A stretch of DNA of 64,000 nucleotides from Photobacterium marinum (GTDB lineage Bacteria > Pseudomonadota > Gammaproteobacteria > Enterobacterales > Vibrionaceae), in the NCBI RefSeq assembly GCF_000331515.1, contig NZ_AMZO01000006.1, positions 643,901-707,900 on the forward strand, given 5' to 3'. Below, one piece after another: positions 7,666 to 15,898 of this stretch. The notes under the pieces are model-generated. The model saw only the letters and a program-made list of their open reading frames with translations, did no database searches and was not told the origin of the DNA. The position numbers and the translations under genes were made by a program. Within the stretch, counting starts at the first letter, position 1, and every line of letters starts with the position of its first letter.

Positions 7666-9224
7666 TAGTGGTACTCCTTATTCATAATAGTTCCTACTAC
7701 GTCCTGTACATCGTCCTCTTTTTCTTGGAGTTCTTTCTTAAGTTCCGCCCTGATCTTGTCTAATTCAGTCAGCATTTCTTGTTCTTCTTTGCCATGTGTC
7801 ATAGATAGATATTCTTCGTAGATATCATTGCCATGCGTGACCTGGCTTGCGTATTTCAAGTAATTGATGGTAACCGTGTGGTTTTCATGCCCTAGGCAAT
7901 TCCCGATATATGTCAGAGCCATATCATTGCCTTTATCATTCCCGTGATGACGCGAGAATAGTCGACGTAGATACAGATAGCGTCCCGTAGCATAGGTAGA
8001 GCGCAGGTTATGGTATTTGTGGTCAAATTCGAGGTTAGGGTACGCTTCTCTTACCGCATTCCGCACTCGGCCCCAGTCGGCATTCACTGTATTTCTGTCG
8101 TAAAGTTTGCCGGACTGCGTTATGAATACCGGCGGGGAGTCATACGGGTCATCAGGAAAGTTTTCTTTAAACTTATCTAAGCGAGTGATGTAGCGGTCGG
8201 ACTCCAGGTATTCACGTAACTCCTTCATTAGAGAGAGCGGTATTTCAATGTTTCGGGGTTTCATGCCCTTTGTAAATACCCCGTCTTTGGGTGCAAGCCT
8301 GATCCCCGTGATATACCTATCTTCACCTTTTTCCAGTATCTGTTTCTGACTTGCTGTTAACTGCTTGGTACAGCTAAGGCGGAAAGTTATAAACTCATTT
8401 CTACGCAGCCCGGCCCACCGGGACAACTTAATTGCCAGCTTGTGCTCTATGCTGATAGCTGTGCGCTGACTCTTCTTTATCTCCTCGCCATTATCATCTT
8501 CGTCCACAATTTTGTATGAAAGACCGTAGCCGCCTTTCAATACATCTGCTGTTGCGTCCCATTCAGCCTGGTTCATCGGGTACAACTCTCTGCGTTTATC
8601 AGCATCAATATCTTTGGGGAGATTTAAACGCATATCTGTTCCATCAATAGAAATCATGGACTCTTTAATCGATTTGCCACTCTTGGATTTCTGCTTGTGC
8701 TTGGTGTATTTGAATGGCAAGTAATCGAACTCTTCCCCTAATGCAAGTCGCCACTTGTAGAAGTTCACGACAGCATTCATATAGAGGCGTGTGGTCTTAT
8801 TGGTTGTCTCAAGACTCCCATTTTTTGCTTTTCCTTCGAGGAAGTACTTGAATGCATAAGTTGGCCGGGATGTCAGAGGTTGTGGAAACGCATTCCATAC
8901 CATTGGCGGTTCTTTGGGAGTGTAAGGATTTTTCTTTTGAAGCGCTTCTTGCTTTCGATTCCAGAACTGAATGAACTCAAGAAACTTCAGAAGGCCCTGG
9001 GCAGCATTGGAGATTGTCGAATCGGACTTTCCTTGTTCTCGCTTCAGTTGGATTAGGTAGCTGTTAAATTCGGTGAGGTAAGTGGTGCCGTCATAGAGCA
9101 GCGGCAATAGGCCGATGTTTTCAGTCTGTCGGAATCTGACCTTCTCGGTACCAGACTCATCACTATCGATTATCGGGTATCTGCTGAGTTTAAAATCCTT
9201 AATCCAGTAAATTTCTATGCTCAT
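7665..9224 (-). CDS. Tyrosine recombinase, 519 aa (IntA position), first gene of the operon
   Basis: Catalytic residues are visible: Arg274 in RWAGLRRNEF, His405 and Arg408 in YHNLRST, His446 in CLGHENHT and Tyr455 in TINYLKYA. The N-terminal part (about residues 45-165) contains the SAM-like core-binding region with LREQGKSDSTISN-type helices. The gene begins only about 120 bp from the element border, the usual place for an integrase next to its attachment site. Residues 170-260 contain an insertion rich in Lys and Asp that lengthens the protein. Together with the 685-aa protein it should carry out element movement. Confidence 0.85.
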   Translation of the reverse strand: MSIEIYWIKDFKLSRYPIIDSDESGTEKVRFRQTENIGLLPLLYDGTTYLTEFNSYLIQLKREQGKSDSTISNAAQGLLKFLEFIQFWNRKQEALQKKNPYTPKEPPMVWNAFPQPLTSRPTYAFKYFLEGKAKNGSLETTNKTTRLYMNAVVNFYKWRLALGEEFDYLPFKYTKHKQKSKSGKSIKESMISIDGTDMRLNLPKDIDADKRRELYPMNQAEWDATADVLKGGYGLSYKIVDEDDNGEEIKKSQRTAISIEHKLAIKLSRWAGLRRNEFITFRLSCTKQLTASQKQILEKGEDRYITGIRLAPKDGVFTKGMKPRNIEIPLSLMKELREYLESDRYITRLDKFKENFPDDPYDSPPVFITQSGKLYDRNTVNADWGRVRNAVREAYPNLEFDHKYHNLRSTYATGRYLYLRRLFSRHHGNDKGNDMALTYIGNCLGHENHTVTINYLKYASQVTHGNDIYEEYLSMTHGKEEQEMLTELDKIRAELKKELQEKEDDVQDVVGTIMNKEYH

Positions 9225-9342
9225 CCATTACCATCTCTATTAGTTTATAGGACTATATGTCCCTAGTTTAATATTAATGATAACTTGTACTTTTTGTTAT
9301 GTAAACTTATAGCGTTGTCTTTTTGAGGTCTTCTTACAACAC
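9225..9342. promoter_or_regulatory. Terminal region of the element, intA promoter and probable attachment arm
   Basis: This 118-bp segment lies between the intA start and the disrupted host gene. It is AT-rich and contains a symmetric site at 9250-9262 (GGAC, 5 bp, GTCC) that includes a TATAGT element on the minus strand and could be an operator or a recombinase arm site. The host frame stops matching at about 9342 and a 14-codon element-derived tail runs to a stop at 9297. Confidence 0.5.
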
Positions 9343-9965
9343 TGCCACTTGAAGTTCTGGAAAGTGCGGATGTTATTTTCATCAATTTGGAATTGGGAGA
9401 ATACGGCAAAAGCATATTGCCCGTGGTAGTTACCAAAGCCCCAAGCGTCATTTTGGATATTTGTTGCTTTACCGTTATTGTCCAGGTCAAAACCACTTGG
9501 TTTACCTGTGTTGGTTGCGATGTTTTTCCGGAACTGGTAGCTGATTGGTTTTAGCTGCTCATTTTGCGCATAAGCCAGATAGTTATCATGAAAGCCCTCG
9601 ATCGCCTTCATGTCTTTAGCTTCACCGTCGTTATTAAATTCAGCCAGCAGGAAGACATTCGGACGGGTACGCTGAATAGTTTCGGCAACGTTGCGGATCT
9701 GGATGATTTTCTTTGCTGTCGTTTTCTGTGCTTCAGTTAGTGTAGAATCATTGTCTTTATAGCGTTGAATCAGGGCTGATTGCTCTTCTCGGCTGAGTTC
9801 CATTTCTGCAACCAGTGCTTCATAAGTGTCGCGGTCAAAAGAAAGATTGTAGGTGGCGAAACGAGCTTCGGTGACAGGTTGAATTGTCTCATCATTGCTG
9901 GAAGAACAGCCGGCCAGAGCGGCCAGGGCGATAGAGGCAGCAATTACACTTCGAGTGAATTTCAT
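9343..9965 (-). pseudogene. 5' fragment of an endonuclease/exonuclease/phosphatase-like lipoprotein gene cut by the element
   Basis: From ATG 9965 the protein has a lipoprotein signal peptide (LAALAGCSSS, lipobox Cys at residue 19-20), then RFATYNLSFDR, the usual first motif of the EEP superfamily, and RPNVFLLAEFNNDG, which corresponds to the metal-binding glutamate motif. The frame is normal up to FQNFKWQ and then turns into the unrelated tail CCKKTSKRQRYKFT, ending at 9297. The C-terminal catalytic half, with the D-N and S-D-H motifs, is missing and should lie beyond the other end of the element, outside this window. ATG 9965 was chosen over an upstream start because it begins the signal peptide. 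Confidence 0.8.
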
Positions 9966-10294
9966 TTTTATTATCCGATTTGTTTTTAAAACCAAACGAA
10001 TGCTACATAATTTTGTTGCAATGTAATTGGTTGCTTACTTCTGTTGTGAGCACTGTCTTATTTATCTGCTCTTATTGACTACTTTGTCGGCATTGTATGA
10101 ATTTGGTTAGCAAATTATCACTTTCAGCTAGTGTGCAATCGTTTGTCTTGATGCGTCGTATTGTTGTTTAGAGAGTTTGATATTTGCGTCTTTGTCAATT
10201 TACTGTGAGTTTTGTTCATTATTGGAGAGCCCTGCTAGAGCAAAATGCGTTTTTTCTGTACTTTATTGAGCAAATTATTTTTAAAGGTTTATCA
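9966..10294. other. Divergent intergenic region, no gene seen
   Basis: This AT-rich stretch lies between the disrupted EEP gene (minus) and the DUF4382 lipoprotein gene (plus). It must contain both promoters. No operator, repeat or small gene stands out. Confidence 0.5.
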
Positions 10295-11269
10295 ATGAAG
10301 CAGGTTGTTTTAGCTGGTATGGTTGGTCTTGCGCTTGTCGGATGTAATTCAGGTTCATCTGATAGCAATACGAGTGCTGCAAAGTTTAATTTGGCCTTCT
10401 CTGATGCGCCGGTCGATAGTCTGAAGAAGGTGTGTGTGGCTTTTGATCAGATTTCGGTAAAGCAAACGGATGAAGATGAATCAAGCTGGGGGACGGCTTC
10501 ATTTGCGGCTGATCAAAGCTCTGCTGAGTGTATCCCGGACACTTATTCAATTCCTGTTGATGCCGATGGTAACCCTTTGTTTATGGTCATTAACCTGATG
10601 GCTTTCCAGGGAGAGAAATCACTACAGGTTTTGAGTGACGAAGCCCTGGAGGCTGGAACATATACACAGATTCGCCTTAATGCGGTTGCAAGTGGTGATT
10701 ATGGTGATCCAGTTAATACACCGTATTCTCATGTTGTGACTGACAGCGATCAGGTGATGGCGCTGGGTTACACCAATGCCAATGGCAAGATTATCATTCC
10801 TGATTCTTTTGAGATCTCTGCATCGACAGCGCCTAAATACACGCTTGAGTTCGATCTGCGCAAAGGTATTGTTGAAAACAAAGCACATGGCTATCGTTTG
10901 AAGACAACAGCCATTCGTATGGTGAACAACGAAAGTGTTGCGACAATCAATGGTTCTGTCGGTGCGTCATCGTGCAGTAACGATATCAGCGATGCTCACG
11001 TTTATGTTTACACCACACCGAACGATGGTAATTATGGCGATATTCAGGAAGACAGCACAAATGCACCATACGCGACTACCGCTGTTGATGCATCAACGGG
11101 ATCGTTTGAAGTTGGCTATGTTCCGTTAGGCACATACGACATTGCACTTGTATGTAATGGTAGTGTTGATCATCCAGAGGAAGACAACAGCGCTGTGCTG
11201 AATATTGATACCGGCTCAATCCACAAGGATGCGGTTCTTACGACAGAGAACTTGACGGTTACTTTCTGA
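10295..11269 (+). CDS. DUF4382 domain lipoprotein
   Basis: 324 aa from ATG 10295, chosen because AAAGG lies just upstream and the frame then begins a lipoprotein signal (VVLAGMVGLALVGCNSGSSD). The next region starts KFNLAFSDAPVDSLKKVCVAFDQISV, the beginning of the DUF4382 domain, a beta-rich domain of exported proteins of unknown function. The C-terminal part (from about residue 215, VATINGSVGASSCSNDISDAHVYVY) looks like a second beta-sandwich module of the carboxypeptidase-regulatory or transthyretin type. It stands alone and is followed by its own terminator. Function is not known; it is expected to be attached to the outer membrane. Confidence 0.8.
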   Translation: MKQVVLAGMVGLALVGCNSGSSDSNTSAAKFNLAFSDAPVDSLKKVCVAFDQISVKQTDEDESSWGTASFAADQSSAECIPDTYSIPVDADGNPLFMVINLMAFQGEKSLQVLSDEALEAGTYTQIRLNAVASGDYGDPVNTPYSHVVTDSDQVMALGYTNANGKIIIPDSFEISASTAPKYTLEFDLRKGIVENKAHGYRLKTTAIRMVNNESVATINGSVGASSCSNDISDAHVYVYTTPNDGNYGDIQEDSTNAPYATTAVDASTGSFEVGYVPLGTYDIALVCNGSVDHPEEDNSAVLNIDTGSIHKDAVLTTENLTVTF

Positions 11270-11301
11270 TACCAAACAGAACGATAACCTGGCCTAATTT
11301 T

Positions 11302-11330
11302 GAAGCCCGCTATAAATGCGGGCTTCTTTG
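11302..11330 (+). terminator. Terminator after the DUF4382 gene
   Basis: Arms GAAGCCCGC and GCGGGCTTC with a 7-nt loop, followed by TTTG, 33 bp after the stop. The bases just after the stop (ATACCAAACAGAA) resemble one arm of the intergenic inverted repeat at 43542-43594. Confidence 0.8.
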
Positions 11331-11430
11331 TTTATAACTATTTTAAAATCAACTAATTATTCACCAAGCCTCACATTTTTCCTCAGATAATGGGCGTAGA
11401 ATCTTTCGTTATCTCCTGAGGGAGTCAGTG

Positions 11431-11481
11431 TCAGCCCGGCATTGTTTCTCATTATTACAGACGAATGCCGACCGGGGCTGA
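11431..11481 (+). promoter_or_regulatory. Long hairpin in the leader of the malic enzyme gene
   Basis: TCAGCCCGGCATT at 11431-11443 can pair with AATGCCGACCGGGGCTGA at 11464-11481, leaving a small bulge and a loop of about 20 nt. It lies 28 bp before the start codon, ahead of a free GGAGGG ribosome site. It has no T-run, so it is more likely a leader structure or protein site than a terminator. Confidence 0.5.
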
Positions 11482-11509
11482 TTGTCGAAATTAAGACTGG
11501 AGGGATACC

Positions 11510-13225
11510 ATGACGATAGGCAAGTACCTGCGTTGGAAAGATGAAAATGGCAATGAGTTCAGACCCGTTTCCTTAACTGGTACCGCACTGCTCAATGACC
11601 GTACACTGAACAAAAGCACTGCATTTACTTATGAAGAGCGGGAAGCGTTTCAGCTGGATGGCTTACTCCCTCCACGTGTTCAGACTTTCGAAGATCAGCT
11701 TAACCGTGTTTACGATGGCTTCAGGAATGCATCGACGGATATCGAAAAATACCTATTCCTGAGGGCATTGCAGGATCGTAACGAAACGCTGTTTTATGCA
11801 CTGCTTTCACATCATGTTGAGGAAATGACGCCAATCATTTATACCCCTACGGTGGGTAAGGCGTGTCAGGAATTCAGCCATCGTTATCAGAAAGCGCGTG
11901 GCCTTTATATCACCGAAGATAATGTCGATAACATGGGTGAACTTGCCCGGCACTTCATGGGTAAAGATATCAAGATCATCGTGGTAACTGACAGCCAGGG
12001 TATTCTTGGGCTGGGTGACCAGGGCGTTGGCGGTATGGGCATTCCGATTGGTAAGTTGTCACTTTATACACTGGGTGCGGGTATTCACCCTGCACACTGC
12101 TTACCAATTGCGCTTGATATTGGTACGGATAATCAGGAGCTGTTGGATGATCCAATGTACCTAGGTGTGCCTCGTAAGCGTCTGCGTGGCGAAGAGTACA
12201 AAGCTTTCATTAAGAAATTTGTCCATCAAGTTAAGCGCCATTTCCCTAAGGCAGTGCTTCAGTGGGAAGACTTCAGTAAGTCGAATGCATTCGATAACCT
12301 TAATGATTATGAAGACTACCTGCCATCATTTAATGATGACATTCAGGGTACAGGTTCAGTTGTACTGGCCGGTATTCTGGGCGCAGTCAAAATCAAAGAG
12401 GAAACATTGGCAGACCAGACTTATGTCGTTTATGGTGCCGGTGCTGGTGGTGTCGGGGTTGCAGATCAGATTTATGCCGGTCTGTTGAAAGAGGGCTGCA
12501 CCCAGCAAGCTGCCCGCGATAAGATTTTCATTCTCGATTCTCAGGGATTGGTTTTTGATGATCGTGATGGACTGGATGAGTACAAGAAACGCTACGCCAA
12601 ACCACACACTATCGCTGCCGACTGGCATACCGAAGAGCTTGGCAAGGTGACGTTGACTGAGCTGATCAACAACCACCCGGTAACTGTGCTTCTGGGAACC
12701 AGTGGTATCGGTGGGGCATTCAAAGAAGAGCATGTCCAGAAGATGATGGAATACACTAAGCGTCCTATGGTGTTCCCACTGTCTAACCCGACGGCTAACT
12801 GTGAAGCGCTACCTGCAGATATTTACCAGTGGAGTGACGGCCAGGCGATTGTTGCGACAGGTAGCCCGTTCGGTAACGTTGATTACAACGGTACTGAATA
12901 TCGTATCGGGCAGGGCAATAACGTCTTTATCTTCCCTGGTGTCGGCCTTGCTGCGATTGTCTCGCAGACTAAGAAAGTTACTATGGATATGTTCACCATG
13001 GCGTCGTACGCGCTGGCTGAATGTGTCTCAGAAGAAGATCTGGCGGCGGGTTGTGTTTACCCAAGGATTAAAGAGCTGAAAGAAGTCTCGCATCATGTAG
13101 CGATGACAATTCTTAAGCATATGCAGGAGACAGATCCAGATTCTACTTTGCGTGGCAAAGATATTGACTTGGAAGTGGTAGAGCATATGTGGGAGCCGAC
13201 TTATCTGCCATACCGTCGCGTATAG
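11510..13225 (+). CDS. maeA: NAD-dependent malic enzyme
   Basis: 571 aa, close to the 565 aa of E. coli MaeA/SfcA. It converts malate to pyruvate and CO2 with reduction of NAD in the cytoplasm. The N-terminal malic domain shows MTPIIYTPTVGKACQEFS and RGLYIT; the catalytic and metal region includes QWEDFSKSNAF and YLPSFNDDIQGTG; the Rossmann motif is VYGAGAGGVGVADQI at about residue 305. ATG 11510 follows a strong GGAGGG site. It is a single gene between two terminators and links the TCA cycle to pyruvate, useful during growth on amino acids such as those broken down by the phh/hmg genes in this window. Confidence 0.95.
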   Translation: MTIGKYLRWKDENGNEFRPVSLTGTALLNDRTLNKSTAFTYEEREAFQLDGLLPPRVQTFEDQLNRVYDGFRNASTDIEKYLFLRALQDRNETLFYALLSHHVEEMTPIIYTPTVGKACQEFSHRYQKARGLYITEDNVDNMGELARHFMGKDIKIIVVTDSQGILGLGDQGVGGMGIPIGKLSLYTLGAGIHPAHCLPIALDIGTDNQELLDDPMYLGVPRKRLRGEEYKAFIKKFVHQVKRHFPKAVLQWEDFSKSNAFDNLNDYEDYLPSFNDDIQGTGSVVLAGILGAVKIKEETLADQTYVVYGAGAGGVGVADQIYAGLLKEGCTQQAARDKIFILDSQGLVFDDRDGLDEYKKRYAKPHTIAADWHTEELGKVTLTELINNHPVTVLLGTSGIGGAFKEEHVQKMMEYTKRPMVFPLSNPTANCEALPADIYQWSDGQAIVATGSPFGNVDYNGTEYRIGQGNNVFIFPGVGLAAIVSQTKKVTMDMFTMASYALAECVSEEDLAAGCVYPRIKELKEVSHHVAMTILKHMQETDPDSTLRGKDIDLEVVEHMWEPTYLPYRRV

Positions 13226-13249
13226 CGAAAAAGTATACTTCAACGAACA

Positions 13250-13280
13250 AAGCCTAGGTCATTCGTTCTAGGCTTTTTTC
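13250..13280 (+). terminator. Terminator of the malic enzyme gene
   Basis: Arms AAGCCTAG and CTAGGCTT separated by 10 nt and followed by TTTTC, 25 bp after the stop codon. Confidence 0.8.
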
Positions 13281-13681
13281 TAGAGCAGAGCCTAGCTTAT
13301 CTCCCATTATCCCTTGTTAGCATGCTAAAAGAACCTTTCCCAGAGCTTGTTGGACAGTCGGTGCTACATGACCACTTAGTCCTTAAAGATGATGTCGTCA
13401 TCAATTTTGAATTCATTCGATATAAACTCATAGAGTTGTTGTCGTGATGAGCTCTGATTAAAAATAGAAAACCTCGTGGGATGCTGAGTTTGTCAACAAT
13501 TGGAAAGGGCTTGCTATACAGCAAGCCCTTTTTCTAACTGTAGTTAGATGGATGCGCTAAAAACTATTTAGTTGTATCACTCCAATAAATGTAAACAAGC
13601 TAAAAGTTTCTGTTGAGTGATTTATCAATTTGGTGCTTAATACGAGACTTTTTTGTGAAGCAATAACAGGTAAAAATAAGA
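13281..13681. other. Intergenic region with an orphan strong terminator
   Basis: 400 bp lie between the malic enzyme terminator and the metalloprotease-like lipoprotein. The only clear structure is a perfect 11-bp stem terminator at 13504-13534. A 41-codon frame (13322-13447, plus) lies upstream but has no ribosome site, so either a small RNA or the relic of a lost gene is possible. Confidence 0.5.
13504..13534 (+). terminator. Strong terminator without an assigned gene
   Basis: AAAGGGCTTGC and GCAAGCCCTTT form a perfect 11-bp stem around TATACA, followed by TTC. It would stop a plus-strand transcript that starts in 13281-13503, for which no convincing gene is seen. Confidence 0.8.
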
Positions 13682-15295
13682 ATGAACTGGCGCTTTTCAG
13701 CTCTATCTGTGTGTGTCTTGACTGTTGCCTTAACCGGCTGTAAAGAAGAGGATAATGGTTCTGGATATTATGTTAAAGATGCTCAGCATCGCATTGCAGT
13801 ATCGAGTCAGAATTTAGAGGAAATTGATGTGCAAGTGGCGCAGGTGCAAAATTTGCCTGCAGGTGATGTCTTTCAGTTTGATGACATTGAATTTGTTGAT
13901 GAAGGGTTAGCGTGGAGTATTTATAACCGAACGCCCCAATCTATCAATTCGTTAGCGGTTCGACTGGGAGATAAGCAGCAATTAGCCTTGCTTAAGCTTT
14001 CTCAAACTTTGCCTGCGTATAGTCAGGCTAAGCTGTCTTCTTCAACTCATACATTGAGTAAACTTGATTTTGAAGACCAGCTAAAACTATTTGCACCTAA
14101 AGTCCAAATAGCTGGATTTGGCGTTGATTGCAGTGATCAAAGCAAAACGTGTTATAACGCCCCGGATGATGCTCAACGCATTATCTATGAAACCGTATTG
14201 ATTAATATGCGCAATGCGTTTAATCGAAAAAGCTTCTCACAGTTTGCCGATAACTTTTTTGCAGATGCCGCTAATTGCACTAAGTACTCAGGATGTAGCA
14301 GTTATGGTGATCCGCTATTAAGTTACTCGACGAAAAATTTGCTAACAATGGGTATGAGCGAGCATCAGCTTGGTATGAAGGTGATGCGCAATAAGTATGC
14401 GGCTGAGGGTATGGGGGGCGGTAGTTCTCCAGATATCAACTTACCTGTTGCAAGTTCTGGCGGTTGGGCTTCTTATTGGGAATCATATATTACTCCAAGC
14501 TCTGCTAACTATCGCCCTTATTCTGTGGCAACCTATAACACCATTTTTCATGAAGTTGCACATGCATACGGGTTTAATCATGATAGTGGAATGACCTACG
14601 GCTTTGCTGATGCCTGGGCGAAAACATATGTGCAGGAAAACCTGACTCAGGCTCAACGTGAAAACAGAAATGTACTTGAGTTGCCAAGTGTGTTGGTAGA
14701 CAGCAAGGCGATAGGCAAAGGTAAGGTTCGACTTTCTTACTACCGTCCTGTATCAAAAGCCGTTAGCAATCAGGTTGAATTGCAAATTATTAGCGGGCAA
14801 GCGATGGGGGTACAAATTGCTTATAACTCAAATCAGCCGGGTTCTACTGTTGATGTAACGTTTAACCCTATTCCAAAGGCTCCTGTTTATATCCGTAGCG
14901 TTGCTGATAATGGTGATTACATATCTACGCTTCAGCTAAAGGCAAGCGATATGGTGGAATCGCCAAGTTATACGTTTGGGGGCAAAAAATACACAATTCT
15001 CGAAGATGAATTGCTTGATTCTGAGGCAAATGGATGGGCAATACGTAAGCTTTGCGATCAACCTAACCAAGAGTTAGCGGAAAAAGCAGATTATCAAAAA
15101 TTGTGGGACTATATGTCATCCAATGATTTGTTGGCAGGTTTGACTAAAGGCAAATTCTTGAGTCGCGATGAGCCATCCGGCTATTTGATTTGGATGTTAG
15201 AATTTAAGCCAGATCAAATGGTATCGAGTAAGTACCGAATGGTAGATAGTCTTGGTGCTGACAAAGGCCTGGTTTGTGTTGAGCCGGCTATTTAA
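13682..15295 (+). CDS. Lipoprotein with a metzincin-type zinc-binding motif
   Basis: 537 aa. The signal peptide ends in the lipobox VALTGC (Cys about residue 20), so the protein should be anchored in the outer membrane, facing the periplasm or the surface. His290, Glu291, His294, Gly297 and His300 form HEVAHAYGFNH, the extended HExxHxxGxxH zinc motif of metzincin peptidases. A Met-turn candidate follows at GMTYGFAD. Six Cys between residues 150 and 210 (VDCSDQSKTCYN, NCTKYSGCSSYG) may form disulfides. The N-terminal 130 and C-terminal 200 residues are beta-rich and not recognised. A surface or periplasmic protease is inferred; the substrate is unknown. Confidence 0.65.
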   Translation: MNWRFSALSVCVLTVALTGCKEEDNGSGYYVKDAQHRIAVSSQNLEEIDVQVAQVQNLPAGDVFQFDDIEFVDEGLAWSIYNRTPQSINSLAVRLGDKQQLALLKLSQTLPAYSQAKLSSSTHTLSKLDFEDQLKLFAPKVQIAGFGVDCSDQSKTCYNAPDDAQRIIYETVLINMRNAFNRKSFSQFADNFFADAANCTKYSGCSSYGDPLLSYSTKNLLTMGMSEHQLGMKVMRNKYAAEGMGGGSSPDINLPVASSGGWASYWESYITPSSANYRPYSVATYNTIFHEVAHAYGFNHDSGMTYGFADAWAKTYVQENLTQAQRENRNVLELPSVLVDSKAIGKGKVRLSYYRPVSKAVSNQVELQIISGQAMGVQIAYNSNQPGSTVDVTFNPIPKAPVYIRSVADNGDYISTLQLKASDMVESPSYTFGGKKYTILEDELLDSEANGWAIRKLCDQPNQELAEKADYQKLWDYMSSNDLLAGLTKGKFLSRDEPSGYLIWMLEFKPDQMVSSKYRMVDSLGADKGLVCVEPAI

Positions 15296-15308
15296 AAGAC
15301 ATCACTAT

Positions 15309-15340
15309 AAAAACCGAAAGTTTCTGACTTTTGGTTTTTT
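15309..15340 (+). terminator. Terminator after the metalloprotease-like gene
   Basis: AAAACCGAAAGT pairs with ACTTTTGGTTTT (one G-U pair) around a 5-nt loop and is followed by a T-run. Confidence 0.8.
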
Positions 15341-15816
15341 AGTTTTAAGTCAAATATGCTTAGTGAGATGTATTTGCTTTGGTTAATCAAAATATGAAAA
15401 TAACATGTTGTTCATTATTGTAATTTGTTAACTATAGTCGGATTTGGTTGGTAGTAGGTAATGCGCTTGGGTTAAGTTATTGAATAAAAATAATATTATT
15501 TTAGAGGTACTCAGGGACGTGAGGGAAGAGAGCATTTGTAGAATAGCTGTGAGAAGAATTAAACTATCATCGAACGCGTATTTTCCGGGTTTTAATACGA
15601 TGAATTGACTGCTAAGATGATTCCTATAAGACATTAGTTTCGAAAAACAATAATAAGGCTCATAAACTTATGGTGAGCCGCTCCCGAGTACAGAGCTTAA
15701 CGCTGGTTTGGCCGCCGATCTGTTAAGTTATCTTGTACTTAAACTTTTTGGCGTTGCTGCATAGCTGGGCTTACTCTCAGTTGGAAACAAAATGAAGGTA
15801 GGTTTAATTAGTAACC
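15341..15816. other. Gene-free AT-rich region
   Basis: About 475 bp without a credible gene. A hairpin GGCTCA...TGAGCC lies at 15658-15680. The string GGCGTTGCTGCATAG near 15751 has the look of an IS5-family end, but no partner end or transposase is present, so an IS relic is only a guess. The region ends at a strong bidirectional terminator and might contain a small RNA on the plus strand. Confidence 0.4.
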
Positions 15817-15850
15817 AAAACCCGATGATTTCATCGGGTTTTTTGTTTTT
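15817..15850. terminator. Bidirectional terminator
   Basis: AAAACCCGATGA and TCATCGGGTTTT form a perfect stem around TT. The plus side has a long T-run; the minus side has four Ts and serves the diguanylate cyclase gene that ends at 15899. Confidence 0.85.
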
Positions 15851-15898
15851 GAACGTTTTCTAACTGATTTGCTATTTAGCCTAGAGGTGGGAAACTAC

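Larger units (their letters stand above)
1..9342. mobile_element. Right end of an SE-like (strand-biased circularizing) integrative element
   Basis: The block runs off the left edge and ends at about 9342, where an otherwise normal lipoprotein gene abruptly changes sequence. Next to this end lie four co-directional minus-strand genes: a 519-aa tyrosine recombinase, a 644-aa degenerate recombinase-fold protein, a 685-aa tyrosine recombinase and a 189-aa coiled-coil protein, with overlaps or gaps of 0-10 bp. From memory, this order and size range match the intA-tfp-intB-srap module of Vibrio SE elements (SE-6283, SE-6945). Tn554-type and other three-recombinase elements are more distant alternatives. 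The cargo to the left is loosely packed, with about 1 kb lacking genes at 1333-2330. The left end lies outside the window, so total size and attachment core cannot be given. Confidence 0.75.

Noticed and set aside
13322..13447. 41-codon plus-strand frame upstream of an orphan terminator
   Set aside because: No ribosome site and no recognisable similarity; noted only as possible gene relic.
15741..15770. IS5-like end (GGCGTTGCTGCATAG)
   Set aside because: Only one short resemblance, no partner repeat, target duplication or transposase remnant.
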